Made by a program: the position numbers and the translations under genes. A model generated the notes under the pieces. The model did not search any database. It had not been told where the DNA came from and saw only the letters and a list, made by a program, of their open reading frames with translations. A stretch of 64,000 nt of DNA. It comes from Planotetraspora kaengkrachanensis (GTDB lineage Bacteria; Actinomycetota; Actinomycetes; Streptosporangiales; Streptosporangiaceae). This document shows, in pieces, positions 61,805 to 64,000 of this stretch (position 1 is its first letter; the number at the start of each line of letters is the position of its first letter). The stretch lies in assembly GCF_016862895.1 (NCBI RefSeq), contig NZ_BONV01000049.1, positions 30,139-94,138 on the forward strand. The letters run 5' to 3'.

Positions 61805-62189
61805 GGACCGCTTCAGGGGAGAGCCGTGACGCGGATCACGCGCGCCTGGCACCGCCGCACCTACCGGGAGACGGGAAAAAACGGATATGCCCCCGGGCCC
61901 CCCGGCCCCGGGCCCCGCGACGGGCAGCCCTGGGTCCTGGTCACCACGCCGCCGCAGCCGCACGCGCGTTCAATCGCTCCTGAACGTTCTTCACGTCTGA
62001 AAACGGCCGACGCACCAAGCTGACATTGACCATCACTGTGCTGTCTCCAGTGACGCCCCGACAAGGAACAAGCAAGAGAACCCAATCTTTCGGGGGTTGT
62101 AACTGAACTGCCTGAGACGCGTGCCCCAGAGTCGCTTCGACGCAAAACGGGAGAGCGGATCGGGCACGGAAGATCGAAATGGCGCCGAA

Positions 62190-62284
62190 AAAGATCAAGG
62201 CCCGGACCGGGAATCATCCTCTGACCTGGGCCTTCGTCGTTGGAGCGGGTGACGGGAATCGAACCCGCGCTGTCAGCTTGGGAA
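62190..62284. repeat. Direct repeat A: integrase tail plus tRNA-Gly 3' half (att site)
   Basis: 95 bp repeated at 63318-63412 with about 7 differences. It holds a terminator stem (AAGGCCC...GGGCCTT), the stop of an integrase-like reading frame (EKDQGPDRESSSDLGL), and on the minus strand a tRNA-Gly(CCC) 3' half from TTCCCAA of the anticodon loop to CACCCGCTCCA. The 5' half of the tRNA is absent. This is an attachment site left by an integrated element. Confidence 0.8.
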
Positions 62285-62404
62285 GTCTTTCGACATCATG
62301 CCGGTTGACCTGGGGAAACGGTGACCTGCGCGTATGCCGGTCGAGTGACCGTGAGTCCCCGCTGCTTGCCGACCGTACGGGCACGCAACGGGCACGCCGA
62401 ACGC

Positions 62405-62527
62405 TTCTCGTGTGCCGAGCACGAAGACGCCGTCGAAGAGTAGTACGGCGTCTGCGGGTGCGGTCGTGGCCGGCTCGTCGGACTCGGCATCCTTGTGCAC
62501 GGGTGGATCGAATCGTGTCAGACTCAA
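62405..62527 (-). pseudogene. Uridine kinase-like fragment
   Basis: TRFDPPVHKDAESDEPATTA, PADAVLLFDGVFVL resembles the APPDAVLLxDGVFLxRPEL segment of uridine-kinase-like proteins. Both ends are missing; the sequence turns unrelated toward repeat A. Confidence 0.45.
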
Positions 62528-62569
62528 CTGGCGTGATCAGGGCGCCTTACAGACAAGGCAGGACACCCG

Positions 62570-62989
62570 ATGGCAGCCGACGACCACCCTCCCGTGATTT
62601 CGCTGATGCTCGCCGTGCCTGACGCCTCAGCCGCGGCGCGATGGTATGCCCAGGCGCTCGGGGCCAACGAGTTGTGGAACCTTGGCGGCGTGGTGGGACT
62701 GACCGTCGAGGGCGCCCCATTCTTTCTCGGTGAACCTACGAACAACAAATGGGACACCCCTGCCGTCCTCGGCTCCAGAACGGTACGCGTCGAGGTCTTC
62801 GTGGATGATCCCGACAGCTTCATCGAGCGCGCCGTTGCGGCCGGAGCGGACGGCAGTGTTGACGAGATTCGCGACCACGAGGCGCCATGGGGCGTTCACC
62901 GGCAGGGCGGCTTCATCGACCCGTTCGGCCATCTGTGGCTTGTCGGCGACAGATCCCCGCTCAGGAAACACGACATCCGGAACGGCTGA
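62570..62989 (+). CDS. Glyoxalase/VOC-superfamily protein
   Basis: 139 residues: PVISLMLAVPDASAAARWYA, QALGANELWNLGGVVGLTVE, VRVEVFVDDPDSFIERAVAA, APWGVHRQGGFIDPFGHLWL. The two beta-alpha-beta units of the VOC fold are clear, with the Glu/His ligand region at the end. Related to PhnB/antibiotic-resistance-type VOC proteins; ligand unknown. It is the only intact gene between the two attachment-site repeats. Confidence 0.88.
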   Translation: MAADDHPPVISLMLAVPDASAAARWYAQALGANELWNLGGVVGLTVEGAPFFLGEPTNNKWDTPAVLGSRTVRVEVFVDDPDSFIERAVAAGADGSVDEIRDHEAPWGVHRQGGFIDPFGHLWLVGDRSPLRKHDIRNG

Positions 62990-63107
62990 CTGGTCACGGG
63001 TTGGTGGAGGTACAGAGGTCGAGCGCTGTCGCGCTGGATTGATCGAGAACAGCGGAGGCGAGATGTAGGCGAGGGGACCACCTGCTGGCGGGCACGGGGC
63101 TATCCCG

Positions 63108-63380
63108 GTGACCTTCCATGCGTGCTGGTCGCCCTACTCCAGCACGAAAGCGGCCACCGTCTATCTGCACGCCGCCAAGGACAGAGATCGTGCCATCGCT
63201 GACGCAACGGGTGAGATCGTCAAGCAGGGACTCGGCGCGGAGGACGACGACGATGATCCGCCACTCATTGGAACCAAGATCAACTTATCTGGCACGCGAG
63301 TGAGGAACAAGCCCAACAAAGATCAAGGCCCGGGTCGGGAATCATCCTCTGACCAGGGCCTTCTCGCTTGGAGCGGGTGA
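63108..63380 (+). pseudogene. Integrase C-terminal remnant next to repeat B
   Basis: STKAATVYLHAAKDRDRAIA, DATGEIVKQGL is the end of an actinobacterial tyrosine integrase, including the catalytic Tyr (TVYLHA). The last 30 residues run through the terminator of repeat B and stop inside the tRNA-Gly half. Nothing of the upstream catalytic core remains; the ATG at 63108 is not a true start. Confidence 0.7.
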
Positions 63381-63412
63381 CGGGAATCGAACCCGCGCTG
63401 TCAGCTTGGGAA
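63318..63412. repeat. Direct repeat B: second tRNA-Gly attachment site
   Basis: Second copy of the 95-bp repeat at 62190-62284. The last 45 bp, holding the tRNA-Gly(CCC) 3' half, are identical in both. Sequence to the right (63413 on) does not supply the tRNA 5' half either. Two remnant sites in tandem imply two integration events by related integrases. Confidence 0.8.
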
Positions 63413-63596
63413 TCGGCTAGTGATTTACCCTCTCTGAGCTGGGAAACAGGGGGTGCAGCTCAGCGCTGGTTGAGTCTCCGTGACTTCCCGTGAGTCCCCG
63501 CTGATCGCCGTTCAATCTGGCACGCATCTGGCACGGCAATCACGCGGTGTTCGGGGAGCGTTTGGCCGTGTCTGAGGTGTAGGCCAACATGTCCGC

Positions 63597-64000
63597 ATGG
63601 GTGAGGGCACCTTGCGTTCAGTGTCGTTGTCGTGGCGCCGAATTGACGACTGGCTGGAAGCGCATGCGCCGGCCACTTTAGAGCTGCTCAATCCTCCGGT
63701 GACCGCAGAAGCGTTGGAGTCTGCGCAGCAGGTGGTGGGCATGCGGTTCCCCGTTGAGCTGAGTGAGTCGTTGAAGTGCAATGACGGACTGAGCGATTGG
63801 ACCAGCTTGTTGCCGGAGTCGTCACCGCTGTCCGCGTCGGGTATCGCGGAGCACTGGCGGATCTGCATGGAGACTGCGTCGAACAATGATGGTTTTGTGG
63901 TGCCGCCTTGGGAGGACGAGCCGTGGTGGCATCCGCTGTGGGTTCCCTGGGCGGCGAGTGCTGACGGCAACGCCCACATCATCGATCTGCGTCCGAGACC
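63597..64000 (+). CDS. SMI1/KNR4 (SUKH)-family protein, cut by window end
   Basis: Open from ATG 63597 to the right edge (134+ codons): SWRRIDDWLEAHAPATLELL, NPPVTAEALESAQQVVGMRF, PVELSESLKCNDGLSDWTSL, LPESSPLSASGIAEHWRICM, PWWHPLWVPWAASADGNAHI, IDLRPR. The W-x-x-I...L-x-x-H-DG...P-x-WVP-x-x-x...DG pattern is that of the SMI1/KNR4 fold, often an immunity protein against polymorphic toxins. Codon use is less G/C-biased than in housekeeping neighbours. It lies just right of an attachment site, as cargo or flank. Confidence 0.8.
   Translation, partial: MGEGTLRSVSLSWRRIDDWLEAHAPATLELLNPPVTAEALESAQQVVGMRFPVELSESLKCNDGLSDWTSLLPESSPLSASGIAEHWRICMETASNNDGFVVPPWEDEPWWHPLWVPWAASADGNAHIIDLRPR

Noticed and set aside
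61885..61920. Very C-rich run (GCCCCCGGGCCCCCCGGCCCC) as a regulatory structure
   Set aside because: It can fold many ways and has no gene-linked position; likely low-complexity intergenic DNA.
62179..62622. ORF containing VGAGDGNRTRAVSLGS
   Set aside because: This is translation of a tRNA-Gly segment and terminator, a well-known artefact of reading through tRNA genes.
62190..63412. A complete tRNA-Gly gene at either repeat
   Set aside because: The sequence upstream of the anticodon loop does not fold into a D-arm and 5' acceptor strand in either copy; only 3' halves exist.

Overview
The window is high-GC actinobacterial DNA. Third codon positions in the intact genes are almost all G or C, GTG starts are common, and the gene families (mycothiol-type maleylpyruvate isomerase, Rv1733c-like protein, Ser/Thr kinase with an external domain, ECF sigma with a zinc anti-sigma) fit a filamentous actinomycete. 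A Streptosporangiales-type genome is my guess, not something the sequence proves.

Layout. 0.1-8.1 kb: a secreted BNR-repeat propeller, a small lipoprotein, and a branched-chain-amino-acid-type ABC transporter (binding protein on +, livH/livMG/livF convergent on -). 8.5-11.5 kb: an alpha/beta-hydrolase without its catalytic Ser and His, then a Ser/Thr kinase. 9.5-33.6 kb is a graveyard with islands of intact genes. Remnants of an SDR, topoisomerase IB, superoxide dismutase, LigT, integrase, Rhs protein, msrB, nhaA, GNAT, IS481, thioredoxin, AbiEi, TetR, TPR, histidine kinase and DUF417 genes lie between working genes for msrA, an aminotransferase, a quinone-type oxidoreductase, a molybdopterin oxidoreductase operon, a uracil-DNA-glycosylase-family protein and regulators.

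33.6-41.8 kb is mostly intact: a maleylpyruvate isomerase-like protein, an ECF sigma factor, methyltransferase, hydrolase, a CBS/ArsB-NhaD permease pair, an Rv1733c-like protein and NhaA. The two cation-transport units share a leader element, probably a riboswitch. 41.8-51.4 kb is a compact cluster: methyltransferase, DUF2064 protein, polytopic membrane protein, epimerase, peroxiredoxin, glycosyltransferase, membrane molybdopterin oxidoreductase, secreted propeller, and an ECF sigma/anti-sigma pair. A CTTACG-type motif recurs in its intergenic gaps.

51.4-64 kb is accessory: a DUF417 protein, a truncated dehalogenase, IS3-family debris, an SDR/aldo-keto reductase operon facing a TetR gene with twin operators, MarR, an esterase/SDR pair, integrase debris, a GDSL esterase with TetR regulator, and two tandem 95-bp copies of an integrase-tail/tRNA-Gly attachment site. 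A SMI1/KNR4 gene runs off the right edge. Half-tRNA attachment sites at 14.6 kb (Pro) and 62.2/63.3 kb (Gly) point to repeated integration and loss of mobile elements.
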